Below, one piece after another: positions 49,974 to 59,677 of a stretch of DNA of 64,000 nt. Origin of the DNA: Marinobacter sp. F4218 (GTDB lineage Bacteria > Pseudomonadota > Gammaproteobacteria > Pseudomonadales > Oleiphilaceae); contig NZ_JAHZIL010000002.1 of the NCBI RefSeq assembly GCF_019443085.1, positions 434,001-498,000 of the forward strand. The letters are read 5' to 3'. Every line of letters starts with the position of its first letter. Position 1 is the first letter of the stretch. The translations under genes and the position numbers were made by a program. The notes beneath the pieces were generated by a model. It did not search any database, was not told the origin of the DNA, and worked only from the letters and a program-made list of their open reading frames with translations.

Positions 49974-51433
49974 CTCGGGTTCTGTTTGCGACGAGTGAAG
50001 TCTATCCACTGGTCAAGACTGGCGGACTCGCCGATGTTTCAGCCAGCCTGCCTGAGGCTTTGTGTCGGCTGGGATATGACGTCAACATCCTGCTTCCCGG
50101 CTATCCCTCTGCGATGGCTGCGGCGAGCAGAACCGGTACCAGCCCCCTCGCCCAGTTTTCGATTGACGGCTTCAAGGTCACTCTCGTTGAAAGCCGTTTG
50201 CCGGGAACCGCAGTCACTATCTGGTTGGTCGATTGTCCCCAATTGTTCGGGCGCGAAGGTAACCCCTATCAGAATGACCAAGGCGAGGACTGGCCGGACA
50301 ACGCCCAGCGCTTCAAACTGTTTGCAGAAGTCGGTGCCAGAATCGCCATGGGCCAGGCCGGACTGGCCTGGTGCCCGGAGATTGTTCACTGTAATGACTG
50401 GCAAAGCGCGCTCTTACCGGTCTTCCTCCAGGCCTACCCGGAACGCCCCGGAACGGTTTTTACCATACACAACCTTGCCTACCAGGGTCTTTTTCCCCAA
50501 ACAACCTTTGCGGCTCTCGGCCTGCCGGAGACGTTATGGCGTTACGATCAGTTGGAATTTCATGGCCAGCTATCTTTTATCAAGGGCGGTCTGGTTTTCA
50601 GTGACCGGATAACGACGGTAAGCCCCGGCTATGCCGAGGAGATCCAGACGCCCGAGCTGGGGTACGGACTCGATGGACTGCTTCGTTATCGCCGTCCGCA
50701 GCTTTCCGGCATCCTCAATGGCATTGATACCCGAACCTGGAATCCGGAAGACGATCAATATCTTGATCGCCACTACGGTCGGGACCATCTAAAGAACAAA
50801 CGCCTGTGCCAGACGGCTTTGTTGCAGACCATGGGTCTCGCGGCCAATGGTGCCGCCCTACTCGGATTCATTGGCAGGCTGGTCGAACAAAAAGGCCTGG
50901 ATTGGCTATTAAGCGTCATGCCCCCGTTACTGGAACGCGGGTGTCAGTTTGCAATTTTGGGCTCAGGGGAGGCGCGATTTGAGGCGCCACTCAAGGAGCT
51001 CGCCCGGAAATGGCCGGCTCACGTCTCCCTGAAGATCGGCTATGACGAGGCTCTGGCGCACCGGATAACCGCCGGCTGTGATCTGTTTCTGATGCCTTCC
51101 CGGTTTGAGCCCTGTGGTCTGAACCAGATGTACAGCCTGAGGTACGGCACCATTCCTGTCGTCCATGCGGTGGGCGGGCTTCGGGATACCGTCTTCGATC
51201 CCGCTGACACCGGAATTGATCACGCCAATGGCTTCTGTTTCAAATCGCCGGACCCGGTCAGCTTTCTGGAAGCGGTAGAACGGGCACTGGATTGTCACAA
51301 GAACCGGAAAGCCTGGCGCAGGCTTCAGGAAAACGGCATGGCAGGTGACTACTCCTGGACGCAAAGTGCCGTGCATTACGGCGAGCTCTATCAAGGAATA
51401 CTTGCTGAACGACAGACCCCGATCAAGACGTAG
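49970..51433 (+). CDS. glgA: Glycogen synthase (ADP-glucose type, GT5)
   Basis: 487 residues. The N-terminal '[15 protein letters not shown]' contains the ADP-glucose lysine; the C-terminal domain has '[15 protein letters not shown]' and '[19 protein letters not shown]'. It elongates glycogen from ADP-glucose made by GlgC. Coupled to glgB by a 4-nt overlap; the second phosphorylase follows 30 bases on. Confidence 0.94.
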   Translation: MTRVLFATSEVYPLVKTGGLADVSASLPEALCRLGYDVNILLPGYPSAMAAASRTGTSPLAQFSIDGFKVTLVESRLPGTAVTIWLVDCPQLFGREGNPYQNDQGEDWPDNAQRFKLFAEVGARIAMGQAGLAWCPEIVHCNDWQSALLPVFLQAYPERPGTVFTIHNLAYQGLFPQTTFAALGLPETLWRYDQLEFHGQLSFIKGGLVFSDRITTVSPGYAEEIQTPELGYGLDGLLRYRRPQLSGILNGIDTRTWNPEDDQYLDRHYGRDHLKNKRLCQTALLQTMGLAANGAALLGFIGRLVEQKGLDWLLSVMPPLLERGCQFAILGSGEARFEAPLKELARKWPAHVSLKIGYDEALAHRITAGCDLFLMPSRFEPCGLNQMYSLRYGTIPVVHAVGGLRDTVFDPADTGIDHANGFCFKSPDPVSFLEAVERALDCHKNRKAWRRLQENGMAGDYSWTQSAVHYGELYQGILAERQTPIKT

Positions 51434-51463
51434 CGGGAAGGTTTCCAAAAGGAGGCATTCATC

Positions 51464-54016
51464 ATGAATAAGGCTACCGAATTCCGGCTGGAGGCCCGAC
51501 CAAGGGTCCCCGAAGTACTTGAACGACTGGAGGAATTGGCCAACAACCTTTTCTACAGCTGGGATCATGGGGTTCGAAATCTGTTTGCCCGGATCGACCT
51601 CCCGCTCTGGCAGAAAGTGGAACACAACCCCAAGCTGTTTCTCCGTCGGGTAGCCCAGGAGCGTCTCGATGAGGCTGCCGAGGATCGAGCTTTTCTCTCT
51701 GAATATCGCCGTATTTTAGGAAGTTATGATGCATACCTGGAATCAGAGTCAGGTCCGGAAGTCGATGAAATTCTGAGCAGGGATACCGAACTTGTCGCCT
51801 ATTTCTGCGCGGAATTCGGTTTCCATGAAAGCTTCCCGATCTACTCCGGTGGCCTTGGCATTCTTGCGGGCGACCACTGCAAGGCAGCAAGCGATCTCGG
51901 ATTGCCGTTTGTCGCGGTCGGCCTCCTGTACCAGCAGGGGTATTTCATACAGACCATCGACCCCCAGGGCCAACAGGTTGCCCGCTACCAGTCTCATTTC
52001 AGCGATGAGTTACCCATATCGGCGGTAGAGCTGAATGGCGAGCCGCTCAAGGTCGCGGTGCCTTTCCCGGATCGGAATGTCGTGGCCCAGGTCTGGAAGG
52101 CTCAGGTCGGCCACATCGACCTTTACCTGCTCGATACCCATACCCACGAAAACAATGCGGAAGACCGCGAACTGACCCTTCGGCTCTACGGTGGCGACGA
52201 GTCCACCCGCATCAGTCAGGAAATGCTTCTCGGCATCGGCGGCACGCGGGTTCTTGATGCCCTCGGTCTGGCGCCCACAGTCTGGCACATCAACGAGGGC
52301 CACGCGGCCTTTCAGATCCTGGAACGGTGCCGGCAACTGATGGCCGGTGGCCTGGATTTCGAAGCAGCACTAGAGGCAGTGGCAGCGGCAACACTGTTCA
52401 CGACTCATACACCTGTGGCCGCCGGGCACGATATCTTCAGCCGGGATCTCCTGCTCTATGCCCTGGGAGCCTACCTGGATGAATCCGGTCTTGATTTTGA
52501 AAAGGTGTTTGCCCTCGGGTCCAAGAATGGCGACGAAAGCTTCAACATGACCAGCCTTGGGCTTCGTGGATCAAGATTTCACAACGGCGTGAGCCGGATC
52601 CATGGCTCGGTGGCCTCAGACATGGAAGGAGATGTCTGGCCCCAGATTCCGGCCGAAGAAAACCCGATTGGATACATCACCAACGGCGTGCATGTACCAA
52701 CCTTCCTGGCCCCCGAGTGGGCCAGCCTGTTCGATATTCAGGCCCCAACCTGGCGAAGCGAATTGCGCGATCGGGATTTCTGGGAGTTTGTTGAGCGAAT
52801 ACCGGATTATCACTACTGGAGTGTCCACAAGGCCCTGAAGCAGCAAATGGGGGAATTCGTGGTCAACCAGCTCCAGCGCCAGCACGTCCGCAATGGCACC
52901 GGCCATTCGGTAACAGACCGCATGACGCGGCAGCTTATATCCTTCGATAAGGATACCCTCGTGATCGGTTTTGCGCGCCGATTCGCCACCTACAAACGTG
53001 CTACGCTGATTTTTTCCGACCTCGCGCGATTGGAACGTATCCTGACCGACCGCGACCACCCGGTGGTTCTGGTCTTTGCGGGCAAGGCCCATCCAAAAGA
53101 CAAGCCCGGGCAACACCTGATCAAGGTGATTCATGATCTCTCCATGCAGGCGTCGCTCATGGGCCACGTCATATTGCTGGAAGACTATGACCAGGCCATG
53201 GCCCGGCACCTGTTGAGCGGCGTTGACGTCTGGCTCAACACGCCGGAATACCCGAAAGAAGCAAGTGGTACCTCCGGGGAAAAAGCCGCGCTTAACGGCG
53301 CATTGAACCTGAGTGTCCTGGATGGATGGTGGGGCGAAGGCTATGACGGCGAGAATGGCTGGGCGATTACGCCCCGCAACCTGGACCTCGATGCCGAGTT
53401 CCGGAATGAGGAGGAAGCCCGGGATCTTCTGGACCTGCTGGAGTTCGAAATTGTCCCGCTCTACTACAATCGCGCCTCCCAGGGTTACTCCAAGGGTTGG
53501 GTAAAGCGTTCAAAGGCGTCGATGAAAACCATCACCCCACGTTTCAACAGCCAGCGGATGGTGATGGACTATGTCGAGCGCTATTACTCGCACGCCTCCA
53601 TGCAGGGCAAGAAAATGCTTGAGGATGATGCGGCGATTGCCAGGGAACTCGGCGTCTGGAAACAGCGGGTGCGAGAGGCCTGGCCGGGAGTGAGCCTCAA
53701 TGTCCAGGGGTGCGTGGAGAGTCGCTGCGCCTTCGACGAAACCATAGAGCTCCGGGTTGAGGCTAACCTGAATGGCTTGGCGGCCGGCGATGTCAGGGTG
53801 GAGTGCTTGGTGACCCCACAATGCGTTGGTAGCTACCAGCGGTCTGGCGACAACCGGGTTCTGCTCAAAGAAGAGAGTGACCAGGACGGGAAAACCGTGT
53901 TCTCAGCCCAGATCGCGCCGCCCTACCCGGGCTTGCAAACACTGAGACTGAGAATGTACCCCTATCATGACGCCCTCACCCATCCTCTGGAGATGGGCGC
54001 CTTGCTATGGATCTGA
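51464..54016 (+). CDS. glgP: Alpha-glucan phosphorylase with DUF3417 N-terminus (copy 2)
   Basis: 850 residues. The ATG at 51464 has AAGGAGG just upstream. As in copy 1, DUF3417 comes first ('LANNLFYSWDHGVRNLFA'), then the phosphorylase core with 'YSGGLGILAGDHCKAASDLG' and the pyridoxal-phosphate lysine Lys607 in GTSGEK, where Met of copy 1 is replaced by Glu. It is the third gene of glgB-glgA-glgP and would recycle the polymer to glucose-1-phosphate. Synthesis and breakdown genes share one transcript, which is common for this pathway. Confidence 0.92.
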   Translation: MNKATEFRLEARPRVPEVLERLEELANNLFYSWDHGVRNLFARIDLPLWQKVEHNPKLFLRRVAQERLDEAAEDRAFLSEYRRILGSYDAYLESESGPEVDEILSRDTELVAYFCAEFGFHESFPIYSGGLGILAGDHCKAASDLGLPFVAVGLLYQQGYFIQTIDPQGQQVARYQSHFSDELPISAVELNGEPLKVAVPFPDRNVVAQVWKAQVGHIDLYLLDTHTHENNAEDRELTLRLYGGDESTRISQEMLLGIGGTRVLDALGLAPTVWHINEGHAAFQILERCRQLMAGGLDFEAALEAVAAATLFTTHTPVAAGHDIFSRDLLLYALGAYLDESGLDFEKVFALGSKNGDESFNMTSLGLRGSRFHNGVSRIHGSVASDMEGDVWPQIPAEENPIGYITNGVHVPTFLAPEWASLFDIQAPTWRSELRDRDFWEFVERIPDYHYWSVHKALKQQMGEFVVNQLQRQHVRNGTGHSVTDRMTRQLISFDKDTLVIGFARRFATYKRATLIFSDLARLERILTDRDHPVVLVFAGKAHPKDKPGQHLIKVIHDLSMQASLMGHVILLEDYDQAMARHLLSGVDVWLNTPEYPKEASGTSGEKAALNGALNLSVLDGWWGEGYDGENGWAITPRNLDLDAEFRNEEEARDLLDLLEFEIVPLYYNRASQGYSKGWVKRSKASMKTITPRFNSQRMVMDYVERYYSHASMQGKKMLEDDAAIARELGVWKQRVREAWPGVSLNVQGCVESRCAFDETIELRVEANLNGLAAGDVRVECLVTPQCVGSYQRSGDNRVLLKEESDQDGKTVFSAQIAPPYPGLQTLRLRMYPYHDALTHPLEMGALLWI

Positions 54017-54036
54017 ATGCTTCAAGCCCGGTCTGG

Positions 54037-54696
54037 TCAGAGCGCGTGCCGTCGGATGAAGCGGCCAATATCAAGAACTTCTTCCAGGCAGACACTGTGT
54101 TCCATCGGGAAGGTCTGATAGGCAGGGTCATAGCCCATTTCCTTCAGGGTCTCGACGCTTTGCACACCCAGGGATTCGGGTACCATCGGGTCGAACGTGC
54201 CGTGGTAAACGCTGATCGGCGTTTCTGCGTTGGCTGCTGACGGTTTGATGGTTTTTGCGGTCGCGAAATAGGTGGATAACGCCAGTATGCCGGCAAGGCG
54301 TTTGGGGTAGGTCAGCCCAAGCTCGTAGGCAACGGCACCGCCCTGGGAAAAGCCGGCGATAATGATCTTTTCTGCCGGAATACCCCGTTCGATCTCGCGA
54401 TCAATCAGTTTTCCCACCGCGGCGGCGGATTCCATCAACTGGTCGGTATCCACGACCCGGTCGATGTCCATTGCCTTGATGTCGTACCAGGCTGGCATAG
54501 TCACGCCGCCGTTAATGGTGACCGGGATATTGCGGGCATGGGGGAAAATGAAACGAACCGCAGCACCCTCCGGTAAGCCCAGTTCCGGAACCACCGGCTC
54601 AAAATCGTGGCCACTTGCTCCCAGCCCGTGCAGCCAAATAACCGCGGCTGTCGGTTCGGAACCCGTTTCCACTTCAATATACTCAAGATCCTGCAC
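54037..54696 (-). CDS. Carboxylesterase/lysophospholipase-like alpha/beta hydrolase
   Basis: 219 residues. The start is GTG at 54696 with GAGGT five bases before. The fold markers are 'IWLHGLGASGHDF' (oxyanion), nucleophile Ser in GFSQGGAVA, Asp in 'GTFDPMVP', and His in 'FPMEHSV'. This is the phospholipase/carboxylesterase family (acyl-protein thioesterase-like). It is convergent with glgP (21 bases apart). Confidence 0.87.
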   Translation of the reverse strand: MQDLEYIEVETGSEPTAAVIWLHGLGASGHDFEPVVPELGLPEGAAVRFIFPHARNIPVTINGGVTMPAWYDIKAMDIDRVVDTDQLMESAAAVGKLIDREIERGIPAEKIIIAGFSQGGAVAYELGLTYPKRLAGILALSTYFATAKTIKPSAANAETPISVYHGTFDPMVPESLGVQSVETLKEMGYDPAYQTFPMEHSVCLEEVLDIGRFIRRHAL

Positions 54697-54749
54697 TCAA
54701 CACCTCGTTGACGTCGACAAATGAATCACCGGAGTTTTTCCGGGCGGCG

Positions 54750-55958
54750 TTAGTCTGAATTCGCTTCCAGTGCGGTCACCACTGGATTGGCGTACATGTC
54801 CAGCAGGTACGGGCGTATCGCCGGGTCGCACGCTTCCAGGCGGCGCTCCATCTCGGCTTCAGCCGCTTCCAGTTCTGCCGGCGACCACGCTTCAGCCGTG
54901 ACCACCGTTTCGCTCACATTCTCCTGCGTCGCATGGGAATCCGGGTGCACGCCGCGCATCTCATAGGCGGCGAGGTTCGAGGCGTGCAAATGATAATGGG
55001 CATGCATCTCCTCATCGATCCGTTTGGCCAGATCCCTGGGGTTGTCCGGTGAATCATGGATGGGCGCGCCAAAATGCACGTGAACATGCCCTTTGAACCC
55101 GGTAAGCCCCTTCATGATCTGGCTGGTGTCTTCACCTTCTGCTTTGGTGTACTTCCCGGTCCGGGCGCGGGTTTCCAGCTCCCGAGCCTTGTCCTCGTCG
55201 CAGGGATCGTACTCGTAGGCAATTGACACGGGCACGATGTGCAGCCGGTTCATTGCCTCGGCAAAGCTAAGCCCGCTTTTCTTGCGGCTCATATAGAACA
55301 TCTTGATGATGGCGGGATCGGTGAAATCAAGACCATCCTTGGCACGCCCCTCGCGCTGTGCGATCCAGATGCTGTTGTTGGTATCGATGCTGTGGTTGAT
55401 GAAACCAGACAACGTCATGTAGGCGTCCCGCATCTCCCGGGGACTGGTCATATTGCGACGCACAACAAAGCTCTTGTTGAGCCGCATCATTTCGGCAAAA
55501 ACACGGTTGGCAAGGAGGTTGTCCCCGATCGCGATTCTCGTGGTGTGGAAACCGTGCCGGAAGAGTTCAAAATTCACCACCATCGGGTCGAACACAATAT
55601 CCCGGTGGTTAGAGATAAACAGGTGGGAACTGTTCTTGTCCAGGTTTTCCAGCCCGCTGGCGGTGACGCGACTGGTGGTACCGTCGACCAGTTCACCCAC
55701 GTATTCGGAAAGTCGGGCCTGGAGATCGTCAACGCGATTGAACTGGCCAAAATGGCTGATCAGCCAGCGGCGGATAAATACCCGCAATACCGCCGGTGCC
55801 CATCTGGCAATGGTCGGCGACTTGAAACGCCCGATCATATCCAGAAAATCCGGATCGTTAACCAGGCGCCGGATAGCCGGACCGGTCTCTTCGTCCGAAT
55901 AAGGACGGATGGCATCAAATTCCTGCATGGAAGCCCTGTTATTGTCAGTTTCTGTCAC
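54750..55958 (-). CDS. PlsC-like acyltransferase, atypical motif
   Basis: 402 residues, longer than PlsC. The acyltransferase block is 'SNHRDIVFDPMVVN'; the expected NHx4D reads here as H-x5-D (or uses the Asp directly after Arg), a variant also found in some annotated homologues. A second block 'IWIAQREGRAKDG' corresponds to the EGTR-type motif. It probably transfers acyl chains to a glycerophosphate-like acceptor at the membrane. The N-terminus could start at GTG 55958 or ATG 55928. Confidence 0.75.
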   Translation of the reverse strand: MTETDNNRASMQEFDAIRPYSDEETGPAIRRLVNDPDFLDMIGRFKSPTIARWAPAVLRVFIRRWLISHFGQFNRVDDLQARLSEYVGELVDGTTSRVTASGLENLDKNSSHLFISNHRDIVFDPMVVNFELFRHGFHTTRIAIGDNLLANRVFAEMMRLNKSFVVRRNMTSPREMRDAYMTLSGFINHSIDTNNSIWIAQREGRAKDGLDFTDPAIIKMFYMSRKKSGLSFAEAMNRLHIVPVSIAYEYDPCDEDKARELETRARTGKYTKAEGEDTSQIMKGLTGFKGHVHVHFGAPIHDSPDNPRDLAKRIDEEMHAHYHLHASNLAAYEMRGVHPDSHATQENVSETVVTAEAWSPAELEAAEAEMERRLEACDPAIRPYLLDMYANPVVTALEANSD

Positions 55959-56067
55959 AGATATCCGCTGAACCGTGGTTCAAAAGGGCAGTATTGTAGC
56001 GTTTCTCGGGTCACTTTGCCTCCATAGCTGTACCTGTCGGTTTCGCCATCACCGGTCAGGAATCTGG

Positions 56068-56146
56068 TATGATTTGCGGCCTCTGCCGAGGCAGTCATTC
56101 CATCCCTGCAATCCTACCGGCCTCATGCCGGAAAACCGGTTACCTT
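56068..56146 (+). promoter_or_regulatory. Possible recQ promoter/leader
   Basis: TATGAT (56068-56073) is a fair -10; no good -35 is seen 17 bp upstream. An ATG at 56069 falls inside it, so the upstream start for recQ is unlikely. The 56147 start lacks a strong ribosome-binding site. Confidence 0.35.
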
Positions 56147-58015
56147 ATGCACTTTGAACAGGATTTTGAACAGCTGACCACCGAACGACCGACTGTATCC
56201 AGCCAGGATCCGGAGCAGGTTCTTCACGAAGTGTTCGGTTATGAAGCCTTCCGCCCCCTGCAAGGTGACATTATCCGGGAAGTGGTCAGCGGCAACGATG
56301 CGCTGGTGCTCATGCCCACCGGTGGCGGTAAGTCCCTGTGCTACCAGGTACCGGCACTGGTTCGCCCGGGCACAGCCATCGTGATCTCGCCCCTGATTGC
56401 CCTGATGCAGGACCAGGTTGCCGCCCTCCGGGAGCTGGGCGTAAAAGCCGCTTTCCTCAATTCCACAATGGATTTCGAGCAGGCTCGCGCGACCGAATAT
56501 GCGCTGATGACCGGAGAACTGGATCTGCTCTACTGTGCACCAGAACGTCTGATCCAGCCCCGCACCATCGAACTGCTGCATAACGCATCCATCTCACTGT
56601 TTGCCATTGATGAGGCCCACTGTGTCTCCCAATGGGGTCATGATTTTCGATCCGATTATCTTCAGCTCAGCATGCTGGCAGGCGAGTTCCCGGGCATTCC
56701 CCGCATTGCCCTGACGGCCACGGCGGATGAACGAACCCGCAAGGAAATCGCCGAGCGCCTCACGCTGACCGAAGCCCGGCACTTCGTGAGCGGCTTCGAT
56801 CGACCGAACATCCAGTATCGGATCGCCCCGAAAACCAACGCAAACAAACAGTTATTGGACTTCATTAAATCAGAACATGAAGGTGAGTGTGGCATCGTCT
56901 ATTGCCTTTCCCGCAACAAGGTGGACGCAACCGCCAAAATGCTGGCGGATAAGGGGTACACGGCTCTTCCCTATCACGCCGGCCTTCCTGCAGACGACCG
57001 GGCACGGCATCAGGAACGGTTTCTACGGGAAGACGGTGTCATCATTGTTGCCACCATCGCATTTGGCATGGGTATCGATAAGCCTGATGTCCGCTTCGTC
57101 GCCCACCTTGATTTACCGAAAAGTCTGGAGGCTTATTATCAGGAAACCGGCCGGGCCGGACGGGATGGCAAGCCCTCCACCGCCTGGATGGTCTATGGTC
57201 TCCAGGACGTGATCAAGTTGCGTCAAATGCTGGAAGCGTCCCAGGGCAACGACCACTTCAAGCGGGTGGAGCGGCAAAAGCTCGATGCCATGTTAGGCTT
57301 ATGTGAGGTAACCCGTTGCCGGCGTCAGGTCCTGTTACGCTACTTTGGCGATGTCCTGGATGAGCCCTGCGGCAATTGCGATACCTGCCTGAACCCACCA
57401 GAAACCTGGGACGGCACCGTAGCCGTCCAAAAGGCACTTTCCTGCGTCTTCCGGACCGGCCAGCGCTTCGGGGTTACCTATCTCATCGACGTACTCCGTG
57501 GCTCCGAAAACGAGCGAATCCTGCAGTCCGGCCATCACGAAGTGTCGACTTTTGGCATTGGTACGGAACTGTCCACCAATGAGTGGAAATCGGTCTTTCG
57601 TCAGCTTGTCGCCAACGGTTATCTGCGCGCCGATCCGGAGGGCTACGGTGCCCTGCAGTTGACTGAACAGTGCCGCCCTCTGCTCAAAGGTGAACATCAG
57701 GTTGAGCTGCGGAAAGATCCGGAGGTGAAAAAGACAGCATCCCGGTCCTCTGGAACCCGGGGCGGTTCGGCGGTGCGGGATCAGATTACCGACGACCACG
57801 GCTGGGAAGTCTTGCGCGCCTGTCGCAAGGAACTGGCGGAAAAGAAGGGGGTGCCGCCCTACGTGATTTTCCACGACACCACGCTTTTTGACATGCTTGA
57901 GCGAAAGCCCCGCTCCCTTGAAGAGCTGGCTGAGGTCAGCGGTGTTGGGGCCGCCAAACTTGAAAAGTACGGGGCTATTTTCCTCGAGGCGATTGCCGGC
58001 CTGGACCGGAAGTGA
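56147..58015 (+). CDS. recQ: ATP-dependent DNA helicase RecQ
   Basis: 622 residues from ATG 56147. Walker A '[16 protein letters not shown]', DEAH box in '[17 protein letters not shown]', motif VI '[12 protein letters not shown]', the zinc-binding cysteines in '[17 protein letters not shown]' and 'CGNCDTC', an RQC wing, and an HRDC-like C-terminus ('[16 protein letters not shown]'). It unwinds DNA 3' to 5' in recombination and replication repair. Length is that of E. coli RecQ (about 610). Confidence 0.94.
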   Translation: MHFEQDFEQLTTERPTVSSQDPEQVLHEVFGYEAFRPLQGDIIREVVSGNDALVLMPTGGGKSLCYQVPALVRPGTAIVISPLIALMQDQVAALRELGVKAAFLNSTMDFEQARATEYALMTGELDLLYCAPERLIQPRTIELLHNASISLFAIDEAHCVSQWGHDFRSDYLQLSMLAGEFPGIPRIALTATADERTRKEIAERLTLTEARHFVSGFDRPNIQYRIAPKTNANKQLLDFIKSEHEGECGIVYCLSRNKVDATAKMLADKGYTALPYHAGLPADDRARHQERFLREDGVIIVATIAFGMGIDKPDVRFVAHLDLPKSLEAYYQETGRAGRDGKPSTAWMVYGLQDVIKLRQMLEASQGNDHFKRVERQKLDAMLGLCEVTRCRRQVLLRYFGDVLDEPCGNCDTCLNPPETWDGTVAVQKALSCVFRTGQRFGVTYLIDVLRGSENERILQSGHHEVSTFGIGTELSTNEWKSVFRQLVANGYLRADPEGYGALQLTEQCRPLLKGEHQVELRKDPEVKKTASRSSGTRGGSAVRDQITDDHGWEVLRACRKELAEKKGVPPYVIFHDTTLFDMLERKPRSLEELAEVSGVGAAKLEKYGAIFLEAIAGLDRK

Positions 58016-58028
58016 CGCCAGAGCCTGT

Positions 58029-58583
58029 TCAGTCTGTTGGCTTGAAACCCTGCTTCCGCACCCGGTAATGGGCGATGGAGGTGGCGACGTGATTCCCCTC
58101 CTGATCGTGCAACTGCCCTTCCAGGGAGAACTTCGCGCGGCCGGTGTTGTCCGCGTCCGTCAGGATTTCTTCCACGGTTTCCGGGGGCAATGAAAATTCA
58201 ACGGTCACGTCGGAGTTGGCCGGCTGCAGAAACTGCAGGGTCATCTCTTTCAGAATCGGCGTGTACGACGGGCCAAGATCAAACAGGGTAAGAACGCCTC
58301 CCGGGATTTCGGCGACCAGAAAATAAGCGCCGGCGTAAAGACTGCCAAAGTGGTTCTTGTTCCCCTTTAGCCGGATTTTCGCTTTCACGTAGCCCGGCCT
58401 CAACTCCTCGACGCCGAACCGGTTCCGGGTAGCGAAGGGGATCGACATCCCGATAATCCTGTTGACCGCTGAATAACCACCCGTCTTGCGCAACCACGCC
58501 AATGGGCTTGCAAGGGTGGCGTTGGAGTCCGAGTTCGCGACCCATTTTCCGGTCGCGCCAATGAGGTTATCGATGAGTGCCAT
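58029..58583 (-). CDS. DUF4442 hotdog-fold (thioesterase-like) protein
   Basis: 184 residues. 'NKNHFGSLYAGAYFLVAEIPGG' holds the hotdog helix with the HFGSLYAGA motif typical of DUF4442, related to PaaI-type thioesterases. The substrate is probably an acyl-CoA or acyl-ACP, but activity is not proven for this family. Convergent with recQ, 13 bases apart. Confidence 0.75.
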   Translation of the reverse strand: MALIDNLIGATGKWVANSDSNATLASPLAWLRKTGGYSAVNRIIGMSIPFATRNRFGVEELRPGYVKAKIRLKGNKNHFGSLYAGAYFLVAEIPGGVLTLFDLGPSYTPILKEMTLQFLQPANSDVTVEFSLPPETVEEILTDADNTGRAKFSLEGQLHDQEGNHVATSIAHYRVRKQGFKPTD

Positions 58584-58777
58584 AATATTGCTCTTCTTGT
58601 CTTCTGAGGATGGGCCTGATCATCACAATGGCCGCGTCAGTTCGCAACATAGTTTTACATTTTTTTGAAATTTTCGACCTTTTTTCATCAGGTTCTGATC
58701 TAAAGTAAAGACGTTTTATTATCTTTTAGGCCGGTCAAACCGGTGTATGTTCCGCCCCTGGAGAAGGAATTCTGGTT

Positions 58778-59677
58778 TTGGGACGAGCTTCCGCAATCAC
58801 GCTAGTGGCAATGCTGCTGTGCCCCGTTTCCTGGGCAGGAGCCGCCGCTCCGTTCGAGTCAACCCGCGATTACATCCTGTGGTACCGCAATTTCGACAGT
58901 CCCGCCATCAACGCGCTGGTCAACCTGGCCCTGCGTAAGACACCGGAATATGGATCCTTTCGGCTGGTCAGAAGCCAGGATCTCAGCCAGGGTCGGGTTC
59001 TGCGGGAACTGAGTCGGAGCCGGTCACGGCTGGTGGATATTGCCAATGTCGCGACATCCAGGGAACGGGAACGCTTTTTGGCCGCTGTCCCCATCCCCAT
59101 CGATGGGGGGCTGCTGGGCTTTCGTGTCTGCGTGGTGCGCCCGGAGCATTTGCCCCTGTTCAGGGAGATTCGCACGCTCGAGGATCTTGAAGAGTCGGGT
59201 ATCCGCATTGGACAGGGCACCCATTGGCCGGATACTGAAGTACTGCGGGCCAACAACATTGAGGTCGTCACCCACACCCGGTATGAAATCCTGTTTTCAA
59301 TGCTTCGAAATGATCGATTTGAATGTTTCGCCAGGGGCGCCAGCGAAGTTTTGTATGACCTGGAGGTTGAGGCCGATCCAAACCTGGTGATTGAACCGGA
59401 CATTCTGTTGGCCTACGCCATGCCTTCGTACCTGTTTGTGGCTCCGGAGGACAAACAGACTGCCCACCGACTGCAACTCGGCATGGAACGAGCCATTCTG
59501 GACGGCAGTTTTGCGGAGTTTCTGAGAACCTATTACGGGCGCGCCGTACAGGAACTGGACCTGCACCACCGCCGTATTCTGGTGCTGGAGAATCCCTACC
59601 TCAGTGAGGAGTCAGGGAATGTCGGGCGGCAGACACTGGAGTCCCTGCGTCACCGCCTCGACATATTGAGCCGCTAG
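58778..59677 (+). CDS. Periplasmic solute-binding-like protein (SBP_bac_3 type)
   Basis: 299 residues. The start is TTG 58778 with AAGGA at 58764-58768. A signal peptide ends near AGA/AAP. The two-lobe binding fold is suggested by '[24 protein letters not shown]' and '[15 protein letters not shown]', as in type 2 periplasmic proteins that bind amino acids or other solutes. No ABC permease is adjacent, so it may serve as a sensor for the chemoreceptor that is convergent (stops share CTAG); this is inferred. Confidence 0.7.
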   Translation: MGRASAITLVAMLLCPVSWAGAAAPFESTRDYILWYRNFDSPAINALVNLALRKTPEYGSFRLVRSQDLSQGRVLRELSRSRSRLVDIANVATSRERERFLAAVPIPIDGGLLGFRVCVVRPEHLPLFREIRTLEDLEESGIRIGQGTHWPDTEVLRANNIEVVTHTRYEILFSMLRNDRFECFARGASEVLYDLEVEADPNLVIEPDILLAYAMPSYLFVAPEDKQTAHRLQLGMERAILDGSFAEFLRTYYGRAVQELDLHHRRILVLENPYLSEESGNVGRQTLESLRHRLDILSR

